Source: an uncultured Roseateles sp.
GTDB taxonomy: Bacteria; Pseudomonadota; Gammaproteobacteria; Burkholderiales; Burkholderiaceae_C
Direction: 5' to 3'
DNA: 64,000 nt
Assembly: GCF_963422335.1 (NCBI RefSeq)
Contig: NZ_OY729424.1
Coordinates: 310,001-374,000, forward strand
The translations under genes and the position numbers were made by a program. The notes under the pieces are model-generated. The model made no database searches. It worked only from the letters and a program-made list of their open reading frames with translations, and was not told the DNA's origin. Shown here piece by piece: positions 53,974-62,067 of the stretch (position 1 is its first letter; each line of letters starts with the position of its first letter).

Positions 53974-54837
53974 TCAGCTGGCGGCCGGGGTCGGGTCGGC
54001 CGGCTTGGCAATGCGCGCCGCCATCTCCTTGCGGAAGCGGTTCAGCTCCTGGACGCTGGCGAAGCTGCGCTCCATCAGCAGGCTCATATTGTGGAGGATG
54101 CGCTCGACGACCTTGTTCTCCCACACCGCATCGAACTGGATCTGCGTGTCAAGCCACTGCTCCAGCCACTCGGGATCGGGCACCCGGCTCTGGATGGTGT
54201 CGCGCGGGAACAGCTTGGCATTGACGTGCAGATTGGTCGGGTGCAGCGCCTGGGCGGTGCGGCGCGCGCTGGCCATCAGCACGCCGACCTTGGCAAAGGC
54301 CGCCTTGGCCTCGTCACCGAACTTCTGCATCGCCCGCTTCATATAGCGCAGATAGGCACCGCCGTGGCGGGCCTCGTCGCGGGCCAGGGTCTCGTAAATC
54401 GCCTTGATGACGGGCTCGCTGTGCCACTCGGCGGCGCGGCGGTACCAGTGGTTGAGCCGGATCTCGCCGCAGAAATGCAGCATCAGCGTTTCCAGCGCCG
54501 GGGCCGGGTCGAAGTCGAAGCGCACCTCGTGCAACTCGGCTTCGGTGGGCACCATGTCGGGGCGGAAGCGGCGCAGATACTCCATCAGCACCAGCGAATG
54601 CTTCTGCTCTTCGAAGAACCAGACGCTCATGAAGGCGGAGAAGTCGCTGTCATCGCGGTTGTCGCGCAGGAACATCTCGGTGGCCGGCAGTGCCGCCCAC
54701 TCGGTGATCGCATTCATCTTGATGGTGCGCGCCTGATCATCGGTCAGCTGGCTGGCATCGAACTTGTCCCAGGGGATGTCGGTGTCCATGTTCCAGCGCA
54801 CGGCTTCCAACTGCTTGAAGAGTTCGGGATAAAGCAT
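53974..54837 (-). CDS. Ferritin-like di-iron protein resembling acyl-ACP desaturase
   Basis: 287 residues from the ATG at 54837 (AAGGA upstream; the frame is open a further 40 codons). Two helix-borne iron-ligand motifs, EEQKH at 76-80 and DEARH at 154-158, have the ExxH spacing of soluble stearoyl-ACP desaturases and related ferritin-like oxidases. It lies downstream of the B12-binding MerR gene on the same strand, next to other lipid-modifying genes, so fatty-acyl oxidation or desaturation under light stress is a reasonable inference. A TAGAAT -10-like box precedes it. Confidence 0.75.
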   Translation of the reverse strand: MLYPELFKQLEAVRWNMDTDIPWDKFDASQLTDDQARTIKMNAITEWAALPATEMFLRDNRDDSDFSAFMSVWFFEEQKHSLVLMEYLRRFRPDMVPTEAELHEVRFDFDPAPALETLMLHFCGEIRLNHWYRRAAEWHSEPVIKAIYETLARDEARHGGAYLRYMKRAMQKFGDEAKAAFAKVGVLMASARRTAQALHPTNLHVNAKLFPRDTIQSRVPDPEWLEQWLDTQIQFDAVWENKVVERILHNMSLLMERSFASVQELNRFRKEMAARIAKPADPTPAAS

Positions 54838-54917
54838 GATCCGTCCTTGAATAGCTGCAGAGATTCTATGCCGTCCGTGTGACAAGCTGCCGTAAACCCT
54901 CGGCCCTCCTGTCGACC

Positions 54918-55856
54918 TCAGACAGGCCTGGCGGCAGCTGCAGTGAGCGCACGCCAACGCCCCAACTCGGCACCCACTTCAACCAGGCCGGAGACCCGCC
55001 GCACGCCCGGCACCTGACGCCGGCGCAGGCTCTGGGCGGTGCCGCCGACCCACAGCTCCAGCCGCTCGGGCAGCAGCTCGCGCATGCGTCCCAAGCCCTC
55101 CAGCACCTGCTTGGCCGGCAGGAAGCCGGTGAAGCTCAGCGCCACCACATCGCTGCGGTGCACGGCGGCGGCCATGGCAATGTCCTGCAGCGGCGTCTGC
55201 GTGCCCAGCGACAGGCACTGGCAACCCTCCAGCGCCAGCAGCGCCTCGACCATCAGCAGCCCCAGGCCGTGGGCCTCGCCGGGCAGGGTGGTCAGCAGCA
55301 CGCGGGGCCGGCCGGCCTCGGCCGCCACCGGGATGCTCTGTATCGCAGGGCGCAGCACGCTCTGTATCGCCTCCGAGTAGATGTGCTCCTCGAAGACTTC
55401 CAGCTCGCGCTGCATCCAGGCCTCGCCGACCTGCGTATTGAGCGGGGCCACCACTTCGATCACGAAGCGCGCCAGCCCCAGCCGCAGCAACCACTGCGAC
55501 AGCTGACGCCGCACACCGTCCACATCATGACCGCGCAGCAAGCCGAAGAACCCCGCCAGGTCATGCGACTCGGCATTGACCGGCGCCACCAGGGCCGGGC
55601 TGCTGCGCGCCTGCTCCAGCAGGGCCTCCAGCGCCGGCACCTCGCCCGAGACGATGCGCCCCGGCCGGTGGCCCAGCAACATCAGCCGCTTGATCAGCCT
55701 CAGCTTGTGCAACTGGGCCGGGCCGTAGACGCGCTCGCCCTGGGCGTCGCGCTCGGGCGAGGGGAAACCATAGCGCCGCTCCCAGACACGCAGGATGTCC
55801 TTGCTCAGGCCCGTTTCCAACTCGACGGCCGCTATGGGCAAACCCGCGTCTTCCAT
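54918..55856 (-). CDS. MerR-family regulator with B12-binding photoreceptor domain (CarH/LitR type)
   Basis: 312 residues. N-terminal MerR winged helix (about 5-70, DILRVWERRYGFPSPERDA), a helical B12-capping domain with the W-x9-EH motif (W147, E157-H158), and a Rossmann B12-binding domain whose lower-ligand motif ExHxxG is present (E194, H196, G199). These residues define the adenosylcobalamin photoreceptors CarH and LitR, which repress in the dark and release DNA on illumination. Likely targets are the divergent glutathione peroxidase and the lipid-modification operon. Divergent gap of 117 bp holds two related palindromes. Confidence 0.9.
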   Translation of the reverse strand: MEDAGLPIAAVELETGLSKDILRVWERRYGFPSPERDAQGERVYGPAQLHKLRLIKRLMLLGHRPGRIVSGEVPALEALLEQARSSPALVAPVNAESHDLAGFFGLLRGHDVDGVRRQLSQWLLRLGLARFVIEVVAPLNTQVGEAWMQRELEVFEEHIYSEAIQSVLRPAIQSIPVAAEAGRPRVLLTTLPGEAHGLGLLMVEALLALEGCQCLSLGTQTPLQDIAMAAAVHRSDVVALSFTGFLPAKQVLEGLGRMRELLPERLELWVGGTAQSLRRRQVPGVRRVSGLVEVGAELGRWRALTAAAARPV

Positions 55857-55894
55857 CAGGGCTGCACCGTGGCCTCAAATCGGCAAAACCATTT

Positions 55895-55972
55895 TTTGTC
55901 CAGGACAAACATAAGACAAATCCTTTTAATTGGCCTAATATAGCGTTGCCAAGTGCATTTGCCTAGGACAAA
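55895..55972 (+). promoter_or_regulatory. Divergent regulatory region with TTTGTCC-type operators
   Basis: A perfect 15-bp palindrome TTTGTCCAGGACAAA lies at 55895-55909, an extra GACAAA half-site at 55915-55920, and a related imperfect copy TTTGCCTAGGACAAA at 55958-55972. A sigma-70 promoter for glutathione peroxidase fits between them: AAGACA (55913-55918), 17 bp, TAATAT (55936-55941). The first operator group overlaps the -35 and the last covers the AGGA ribosome site, a good arrangement for repression by the MerR protein. Confidence 0.6.
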
Positions 55973-55973
55973 C

Positions 55974-56570
55974 ATGTTCACCCAAGCTCTCTCACACCCC
56001 CTCTCGCCGCGCCGCCTCGCCATTCTCGTGCTGGGCATGGCGCTGAACGCTACGGCCTGGGCGCAGACGCCGCCGGCCTGCCCCGCACTGCTGAACCGCG
56101 AGGCGCCGCGCCTGCAGGACGAGAAGCAGCAGAACCTCTGCCAGTACGCGGGCAAGGTGGTGCTGGTCGTCAACACGGCCAGCTACTGCGGCTTCACCTC
56201 GCAGTACAAATCGCTGGAGACGCTGTACGGTCAGTACCGCGAGCGCGGCCTGGTGGTGCTGGGCTTTCCGTCGAACGACTTCGGGTCCCAGGAACCTGGC
56301 AGCAACAAGGACATCGCCGAGTTCTGCGAGAACACCTTCAATGTCAAGTTCCCGATGTTCGCCAAGTCCCATGTCAAGGCGGGTGACGCCACGGTGAACC
56401 CGCTGTTTGCCGAGCTGGGCAAGCGCACCGGCAAGACGCCCAGCTGGAATTTCCACAAATACCTGATCTCGCGCGACGGCCGCGAGGTGCAGAGCTTCGG
56501 CTCCGTCACCGATCCGATGAGTAACGGCGTGGTGCGCGAGGTCGAGCGCCTGCTCAGCGCCCCCCAGTGA
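55974..56570 (+). CDS. Exported glutathione peroxidase
   Basis: 198 residues from the ATG at 55974; the upstream in-frame GTG at 55953 would run through the operator. An N-terminal signal (RRLAILVLGMALNATAWAQ) directs export. The cysteine-type GPx tetrad is intact: C72 (ASYCGFTSQY), Q106 (NDFGSQEPG), W158 and N159 (SWNFHKY). It reduces hydroperoxides, probably lipid peroxides in the periplasm. Divergent from the B12-type MerR gene, in line with photo-oxidative stress control. Confidence 0.92.
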   Translation: MFTQALSHPLSPRRLAILVLGMALNATAWAQTPPACPALLNREAPRLQDEKQQNLCQYAGKVVLVVNTASYCGFTSQYKSLETLYGQYRERGLVVLGFPSNDFGSQEPGSNKDIAEFCENTFNVKFPMFAKSHVKAGDATVNPLFAELGKRTGKTPSWNFHKYLISRDGREVQSFGSVTDPMSNGVVREVERLLSAPQ

Positions 56571-56615
56571 CGCCTGAGCAGACTCCTCAGCAATGAAACT
56601 TCACGCTGTGCCGAT

Positions 56616-56643
56616 GGAACTTCACTCCGACCGCCCGGTCACA
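56616..56643 (+). promoter_or_regulatory. Candidate ECF sigma (RpoE-type) promoter
   Basis: GGAACTT, a 15-bp spacer and GTCACA match the RpoE-type consensus GGAACTT-N15-GTCTAA exactly in the -35 and at four of six positions in the -10. Transcription would begin near 56650, inside the long gap before the oxidoreductase operon. A weaker copy, ATGAAACTTCAC, lies 21 bp upstream of the related ATGGAACTTCAC. Confidence 0.45.
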
Positions 56644-56649
56644 CCGGCC

Positions 56650-56904
56650 GGTTCGCGATGTGTTGCGGCGGAATGGTTCCGGACGGAAGTTCGGACTTCG
56701 GCCCCAACTCCCTTGAATATTGAGCGATTTCAAGGTAAAAATCGTGATATTGATTTTACTGTTTTGCTGTCGCACGACCGGCCTGCATCAGGCACAGCAA
56801 TCCCGAGGCCCTTCTCCTCCTCCTCCCTCCCTCCCTCGTTGGCTTCGGGGCGTCGTGCGGCACTCTTTATGACCGGGGCTTCCGCTGACAGCGGAAGCCC
56901 TTTT
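56650..56904 (+). ncRNA. Possible structured non-coding RNA or leader
   Basis: Between the ECF-type promoter and a strong terminator lie about 255 bp with no credible reading frame. Two adjacent hairpins can form from CCTTGAA/TTTCAAGG (56711-56735) and GTAAAAATC/GATTTTAC (56735-56759) in an AT-rich stretch, followed by a pyrimidine-rich tract (about 56808-56838) and the terminator. This could be a small RNA, or an attenuated leader of the downstream operon. It rests on sequence pattern only. Confidence 0.35.
56876..56904 (+). terminator. Intrinsic terminator before the oxidoreductase operon
   Basis: Perfect 11-bp stem GGGCTTCCGCT/AGCGGAAGCCC with a GAC loop and four T residues after it. It sits 300 bp after the glutathione peroxidase stop and only 45 bp before the next start codon. 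Confidence 0.85.
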
Positions 56905-56928
56905 CCTTGGTCTGAACCTTGGTCTGAA
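56905..56928. repeat. Tandem 12-bp direct repeat
   Basis: CCTTGGTCTGAA occurs twice in immediate succession between the terminator and the ribosome site of the FAD oxidoreductase gene. It may be a regulator site or a slippage product. Confidence 0.7.
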
Positions 56929-56948
56929 CGCCTGCTTGAGGGCCGGCC

Positions 56949-58250
56949 ATGAACTGGCGCCGCAAGGTCGCCGTGGTCGGATCCGGCATCTCAGGGCTTT
57001 CCGCCGCCTGGCGGCTGGCCGGGCATGCCGACGTCACGCTGTTTGAGGCCGGCAGCTATTTCGGCGGCCACACGCACACGGTCGATGTCACGCTGGAGGG
57101 TGTCACCCACGGCGTCGATACCGGTTTTCTGGTCTTCAACGAGCGCACCTATCCGCAACTGATTGCACTGTTTGCCGAACTGCAGGTCGAGACGGTGGCC
57201 AGCGAGATGTCGTTCTCGGTCCAGCACCCCGCCGCCGCGCTGGAGTGGAGCGGCAGCGATCTGAACAGCGTCTTCGCCCAGCGCCGCAATCTCGTGCGCC
57301 CGGGCTTCTGGCGAATGTTGGCCGACCTGCTGCGCTTCAACCGGCTGTGCACCGAGCTGGCCACGGCCGGTGAGGAGGCCAGCCTGGCTCAGCCGATTGC
57401 CGACTTCCTGCGCGAACACCGCTTCAGCGCCGAATTCCGCGAGTGGTATCTGCTGCCTATGGTGGCCTGCATCTGGTCCTGCCCGACCGCGCAGATGCTG
57501 CAGTTCCCGATCGCCACGCTGATACGCTTCTGCCACAACCACGGCCTGCTTCAGGTGGCGAATCGCCCCCAATGGTTCACCGTGCGCGGCGGCGCCCGGC
57601 ACTATGTGGACAAGATGCTGGCCCGCCTGCCCGATGCCCGGTTGAACACGCCGGTGCGCCGGCTGCGCCGCACGGCCACCGGGGTGGACCTGAGCACGGA
57701 CCAGGGCACCCAGCATTTCGACGAGGTCGTGCTGGCCTGCCACAGCGATCAGTCGCTGGCCCTGCTGGACGATCCCAGCGCGGCCGAAAGCCAGCTGCTG
57801 GGCGCCATCGGCTACCACCGCAACCGCGCCGTGCTGCACACCGACGCCAGCCTGCTGCCGCAGCGCCGGCGTGCCTGGGCGGCCTGGAACTACGAAAACG
57901 CCGGCAACGACCGGGAGCGCTCGGCCGTCTGCCTGCACTATCTGATCAACCGGCTGCAGCCGGTGCCCTGGCAGCAGCCGGTCGTGGTCTCGCTGAACCC
58001 GGTGCGCCAGCCAGCCGCGGCCACCGTGCTGGGCGAGTTCGACTACGCGCACCCCGTGTTCGACCAGGCCGCGATTGCCGCCCAGCAGCGTCTGAGCGAG
58101 ATCCAGGGCCGTGCCCACACCTGGTTCTGTGGCGCCTGGACGCGCTATGGCTTCCATGAAGACGGACTGATGTCGGGCCAGGCAGTCGCCCAGGCACTGC
58201 GGCAGCGCTGGGCACAAGCAGACGCGCGCCTGATGAGCGTGGCCGCCTGA
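56949..58250 (+). CDS. FAD-dependent amine-oxidase-like oxidoreductase
   Basis: 433 residues. FAD-binding GSGISGLSAAWRLAG near the N-terminus, EAGSYFGGHTHTVDV (the ADP-binding continuation) and GVDTGFLVFNERTYP define the flavin amine oxidase branch that accompanies DUF1365 and cyclopropane-fatty-acid synthase. In Rhodobacter sphaeroides homologues belong to the singlet-oxygen (sigma-E/ChrR) regulon. It likely oxidises or desaturates a membrane acyl chain. GAGGG precedes the ATG; its stop overlaps the DUF1365 start (TGATG). Confidence 0.9.
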   Translation: MNWRRKVAVVGSGISGLSAAWRLAGHADVTLFEAGSYFGGHTHTVDVTLEGVTHGVDTGFLVFNERTYPQLIALFAELQVETVASEMSFSVQHPAAALEWSGSDLNSVFAQRRNLVRPGFWRMLADLLRFNRLCTELATAGEEASLAQPIADFLREHRFSAEFREWYLLPMVACIWSCPTAQMLQFPIATLIRFCHNHGLLQVANRPQWFTVRGGARHYVDKMLARLPDARLNTPVRRLRRTATGVDLSTDQGTQHFDEVVLACHSDQSLALLDDPSAAESQLLGAIGYHRNRAVLHTDASLLPQRRRAWAAWNYENAGNDRERSAVCLHYLINRLQPVPWQQPVVVSLNPVRQPAAATVLGEFDYAHPVFDQAAIAAQQRLSEIQGRAHTWFCGAWTRYGFHEDGLMSGQAVAQALRQRWAQADARLMSVAA

Positions 58251-59038
58251 TGGACGGCACCCGCCTGCCCACGGTGCCGCTGCTGGGCATGGGCCGCGTG
58301 CACCACCGCCGGCTGCGGCCCAGCCCGCACCGCTTCGACTACCCGAGCTACTTCCTGATGCTGCCGATGCGCAGCCTGCGCGAGCAAGCGGATCGGGCGG
58401 ATCAAGCCCCGCTGCGTCGCAACCGCTTCGGCCTGCTCAGTTTCCACGACCGCGACCACGGCGACGGCGGCCCCGACAGCCTGCAATGGCTGGACGGCCT
58501 GCTGCTGCAGCACGGCGTCGCCGACGCCCAGGGCGAAGTCTGGCTGCTGTGCTTTCCGCGCGTGCTGGGTTATGTGTTCAAGCCGGTCAGCTTCTGGTAC
58601 TGCCACCGTGCCGACGGCAGCCTGCGTGCCATCGTCGTCGAGGTCAACAACACCTTCGGCGAGCGCCACTGCTATCTGCTCGACAGCCCACAGCTGGCCT
58701 ACGGGCACGAGCAGCAGGCCGACAAGGTCTTCCACGTCTCGCCGTTCTGCGCCGTGGCCGGCAGCTACCGCTTCAACTTCATGCACAGCCAGACGCAGGG
58801 CCTGCGCACCGTCGCCCGCATCACCCACGAAGACGGGCAGGGCCCACTGCTGCTGACCAGCATCAGCGGCACGCTGGCGCCGCTGAGCCCGCAACGCGTT
58901 CGACAAGCCTTCTTCGGTATGCCGCTGATGACCGTCGGCCTGATCCTGCGCATCCATTGGCAGGCCTTGCGGCTGTGGCTCAAGCGCGTGCCCCTGTTCC
59001 GCAAGCCCGCGCCGCCCCAATCCTTTGTGACTCGTTGA
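58250..59038 (+). CDS. DUF1365 protein
   Basis: 262 residues. Conserved segments HRRLRPSPHRFDYPSYFLML, FGLLSFHDRDHGDG and YVFKPVSFWYCHRADG are typical of DUF1365, a family almost always encoded between the FAD oxidoreductase and the cyclopropane synthase. Presumed to act in the same acyl-chain modification. Mechanism unknown. Coupled to the upstream gene by a one-base overlap. Confidence 0.9.
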   Translation: MDGTRLPTVPLLGMGRVHHRRLRPSPHRFDYPSYFLMLPMRSLREQADRADQAPLRRNRFGLLSFHDRDHGDGGPDSLQWLDGLLLQHGVADAQGEVWLLCFPRVLGYVFKPVSFWYCHRADGSLRAIVVEVNNTFGERHCYLLDSPQLAYGHEQQADKVFHVSPFCAVAGSYRFNFMHSQTQGLRTVARITHEDGQGPLLLTSISGTLAPLSPQRVRQAFFGMPLMTVGLILRIHWQALRLWLKRVPLFRKPAPPQSFVTR

Positions 59039-59043
59039 CTCCC

Positions 59044-60270
59044 ATGCGATCCACCCTGACTGCCCCTTTCAGCCTGCCCCAAGGCGCGCCCGCTGCGGCC
59101 CGACTGGTCGTCAAGCTGCTCAAAAGCCTGCGCCATGGCACCATGGAGTTGCGCATGCCCGACGGCAGCCACGCGCATTTCGGCGATGCCAGCACCGGCG
59201 ACGGGCCGCGCGCCGCCATCAGCCTGCGCAACTGGGATGTCTGCAGCGCCGCGCTGCAATCGGGCGACATCGGCTTTGCCGAAACCTATGTCGCCGGCCA
59301 CTGGACCACGCCGGACCTGCTGGCCCTGCTGAACCTGTTCATCGCCAACCGCGAGGCGGTGGAACAGGTCATCTACGGCCGCTGGTGGGGCCGGCTGCTG
59401 CACCGGGTCAAGCACCTGCTGAACCGCAACTCGCGCGAAGGCAGCAAGCGCAATATCCATGCGCACTACGACCTGGGCAACGCCTTCTACCGGCTCTGGC
59501 TCGACGAGACCATGAACTACTCCAGCGCCTGGTTCGACGGCAGGCTGGACCAGCCCATGGCAGACGCGCAACAGGCCAAGATCAGGCGTGCCCTGGGCGA
59601 GTGCGGTGTCGGCCCCGACACCCATATGCTGGAGATCGGCTGCGGCTGGGGCGCGCTGGCCGAATGCGCGGCGCGCGAATTCGGTGCCCGCGTCACCGGC
59701 GTGACCCTGTCCAGCGAGCAGCTCGCCTACGGTCGGGAGCGCCTGGCCCAGGCCGGACTGAGCGAGCGCGCCGAGCTGCGCTTCCAGGACTACCGCGACA
59801 TCCCGGAGACGCAGTTCGATGCCATCGCGTCGATCGAGATGTTCGAGGCCGTGGGGCGCGCCTACTGGCCCAGCTTCTTTGCCACCGTTCGCAACAAGCT
59901 CAAGCCTGGCGGCAAGGCCTGCATCCAGTCGATCACGATACGCGACGATCTGTTCGAGCGCTATGCGCAGGGCAGCGACTTCATCCAGCAATACATCTTC
60001 CCGGGCGGCATGCTGCCCAGCAGCAGCGTGTTCCATGCAGAAGCGGCCAAGGCGGGGCTGACGGTCGTCAACCAGCTCGAGTTCGGCACCGACTATGCCG
60101 AAACCCTGCGCCGCTGGCGCGAACGCTTCCACAGCCAGGACGCAGCGGTGCGCAAGCTGGGCTTCGATGACCGCTTCATGCGGCTTTGGGAGTTCTATCT
60201 GGTCTATTGCGAGGCGGCTTTCGCCAGCGGCAACACCAACGTCGTGCAGTTCACCCTGCAGCGCGACTGA
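59044..60270 (+). CDS. Cyclopropane-fatty-acyl-phospholipid synthase family protein
   Basis: 408 residues from the ATG at 59044. The SAM-binding motif LEIGCGWGALAECAAR is near residue 195; HAHYDLGNAFYRLWLDETMNY fragments (HYDLGN, MNYSSAWF) and SIEMFEAVG are classic CFA-synthase signatures. It adds a methylene or methyl group from SAM to unsaturated acyl chains in membrane phospholipid. Related UfaM enzymes make methylated and furan fatty acids, so cyclopropanation is not the only possibility. Confidence 0.9.
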   Translation: MRSTLTAPFSLPQGAPAAARLVVKLLKSLRHGTMELRMPDGSHAHFGDASTGDGPRAAISLRNWDVCSAALQSGDIGFAETYVAGHWTTPDLLALLNLFIANREAVEQVIYGRWWGRLLHRVKHLLNRNSREGSKRNIHAHYDLGNAFYRLWLDETMNYSSAWFDGRLDQPMADAQQAKIRRALGECGVGPDTHMLEIGCGWGALAECAAREFGARVTGVTLSSEQLAYGRERLAQAGLSERAELRFQDYRDIPETQFDAIASIEMFEAVGRAYWPSFFATVRNKLKPGGKACIQSITIRDDLFERYAQGSDFIQQYIFPGGMLPSSSVFHAEAAKAGLTVVNQLEFGTDYAETLRRWRERFHSQDAAVRKLGFDDRFMRLWEFYLVYCEAAFASGNTNVVQFTLQRD

Positions 60271-60271
60271 A

Positions 60272-60814
60272 ATGAACCGGCGCAGCGCGCTGCTGCTGAG
60301 CCTGCCCGCCTGGATGGGCGGGCCGGCATGGGCGCAAGACCAGGCCCCGGCCGAGGTCCGCGCCGAGCTGCCCCAGGCCAGGCGCCAGGGGCAGGGCCTG
60401 ATGCGCTTTCTCGGCCTGAGCATCTACACGATCCGGCTGTGGGCGCCGGATCCGGTCAGCGCCGAGACCTGGTCGGAGCGACCGCTGGCACTCGAGATCG
60501 AGTACGCGCGCAGTCTGGACGGCACCGAGATCGCCCGGCGCTCGCTGAAAGAGATGCAGCGCGTCGGTGACTTCACGGCCAGCCAGGGTGAGCGCTGGCT
60601 GGCCGCGATGGGCGAGGCCTTTCCGGACGTGCGCAGCGGCGACCGCATCACCGGCTTTCAACGCCCCGGCCAGATGGTCCGCTTCTACGTCAACGGCCGG
60701 CCGGGCAAGGACATTGCCGATGCCTTGTTCGCGCGCCTGTTCTTCGGCATCTGGCTGTCGCCCCGCACCTCGGAGCCAGGCCTGCGCGAGGCGCTGCTGG
60801 GCCTGCGCTCGTGA
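60272..60814 (+). CDS. Chalcone isomerase-like exported protein
   Basis: 180 residues with a signal peptide (RSALLLSLPAWMGGPAWA). The mature part has the pattern of the bacterial chalcone-isomerase-like family (MRFLGLSIYTIRLWAP; YARSLDGTEIARRS; FYVNGRPGKDIADALFARLFFGIWL), related to fatty-acid-binding folds. It is a standard member of this lipid-modification operon. Enzymatic activity is not established. The ATG is 1 base after the upstream stop. Confidence 0.85.
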   Translation: MNRRSALLLSLPAWMGGPAWAQDQAPAEVRAELPQARRQGQGLMRFLGLSIYTIRLWAPDPVSAETWSERPLALEIEYARSLDGTEIARRSLKEMQRVGDFTASQGERWLAAMGEAFPDVRSGDRITGFQRPGQMVRFYVNGRPGKDIADALFARLFFGIWLSPRTSEPGLREALLGLRS

Positions 60815-62067
60815 ACGCTGCGCCCATCAGCCCGGTGGCTGCGGCCCGCTATGGCGCGCTGGGCCTGCCGCTGGCCTTCGTCGCCTTGCCGCTGTACGTG
60901 ATGCTGCCCAGGCATTACGCAACGCAGTTTGGCGTGCCGCTGGCCGCCCTGGGCCTGCTGCTGCTCGCCGCGCGGCTGTTCGATGCCCTGGTGGACCCGT
61001 GGATAGGCCGGCTGGCCGATGCCGCGCTGGGCCGCTCCAGCCGGCAGGCCTGGTGGCTGGCACTGGGCGCCAGCGGGGCGCTGCTGACGGGCTTCCTGCT
61101 GCTGTTCTTCCCACAGGTGCGCGGCACCGGGGCGCTGCTGCTGTGGTGCGCTGCGGCCTTGCTGCTGACCTATCTGGGCTATAGCGTCGTCAGCGTGATC
61201 CACCAGGCCTGGGGTGCACGGCTGGGCGGCGACGAGTTGCAGCGTGCCCGCGTCGTCAGCTGGCGCGAGGGTCTGGCCCTGGTGGGCGTGCTGATGGCCA
61301 GCGTGCTGCCCAGCCTGGCGGGTCTGGCCGTCACCAGCGGCAGCCTGATCCTGCTGACCCTGCTGGGCCTGTGGCTGTTGCGCCTGGGCCCGGCGCCGCA
61401 GGCCGGCGCGCAGGACCTGCCGTCGGGCAGCCTGACACTGCCCTTCAAAAGCCCTGCCTTCCGCCGCCTGTTGGCGGTCTATCTGTGCAATGGCATTGCC
61501 AGCGCGGTGCCAGCCACCCTGGTGCTGTTCTTCGTCCGCGACCGGCTGCAACTGCCTCAGCACGAGGCCCTGTTCCTGGGCAGCTATTTCGCCGCCGCAG
61601 CGCTGTCGATCGCGCTGTGGCTGCGTTGCATACGCACCATCGGCCTGGCGCGCAGCTGGCTGTTGGCGATGGGGCTGGCCGTGCTCAGCTTCGGCTGGGC
61701 GCTGGGCCTGGGCGCGGGAGACCGCCTCGGCTTTCTGGGTGTCTGCCTGGCCAGCGGTGCGGCGCTGGGCGCCGATCTCGCGGTGCCCGGCGCGATGCTG
61801 GCCGGCGTGATCCAGTCGGCCGGCCACGCGCGCCGCGCCGAGGGCGCCTACTTTGGCTGGTGGAATTTCGCCACCAAGCTGAATCTGGCCCTGGCCGCAG
61901 GCCTGGCCCTGCCGGCCCTGCAATGGCTGGGCTATGCGCCGGGCGGGCAGGACGCCGCCGCGCTGACGGCCCTGAGTTCGGTCTATTGCGCGCTGCCCTG
62001 TGTGCTCAAGCTGCTGGCCGCCGGCCTGCTGTACGGACTGTGGATACGAAACGAGGCTCCCCGATGA
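60811..62067 (+). CDS. MFS transporter of the GPH cation symporter type
   Basis: 418 residues and about twelve membrane helices. The loop ARLFDALVDPWIGRLADA is the family-typical motif after helix 2. It begins with GTG overlapping the previous stop (GTGA). Homologues annotated as sugar/cation symporters occur in the singlet-oxygen operon of Rhodobacter, though a lipid-related cargo seems more likely in this context. Confidence 0.88.
   Translation: MNAAPISPVAAARYGALGLPLAFVALPLYVMLPRHYATQFGVPLAALGLLLLAARLFDALVDPWIGRLADAALGRSSRQAWWLALGASGALLTGFLLLFFPQVRGTGALLLWCAAALLLTYLGYSVVSVIHQAWGARLGGDELQRARVVSWREGLALVGVLMASVLPSLAGLAVTSGSLILLTLLGLWLLRLGPAPQAGAQDLPSGSLTLPFKSPAFRRLLAVYLCNGIASAVPATLVLFFVRDRLQLPQHEALFLGSYFAAAALSIALWLRCIRTIGLARSWLLAMGLAVLSFGWALGLGAGDRLGFLGVCLASGAALGADLAVPGAMLAGVIQSAGHARRAEGAYFGWWNFATKLNLALAAGLALPALQWLGYAPGGQDAAALTALSSVYCALPCVLKLLAAGLLYGLWIRNEAPR

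Noticed and set aside
56808..56838. A CTCC-rich simple repeat as a regulatory element
   Set aside because: Short, imperfect pyrimidine tract; kept only as part of the possible RNA region.
56593..56952. A 119-codon open frame in the gap before the oxidoreductase gene
   Set aside because: No ribosome site, composition unlike a protein, and it runs through the terminator and tandem repeat.
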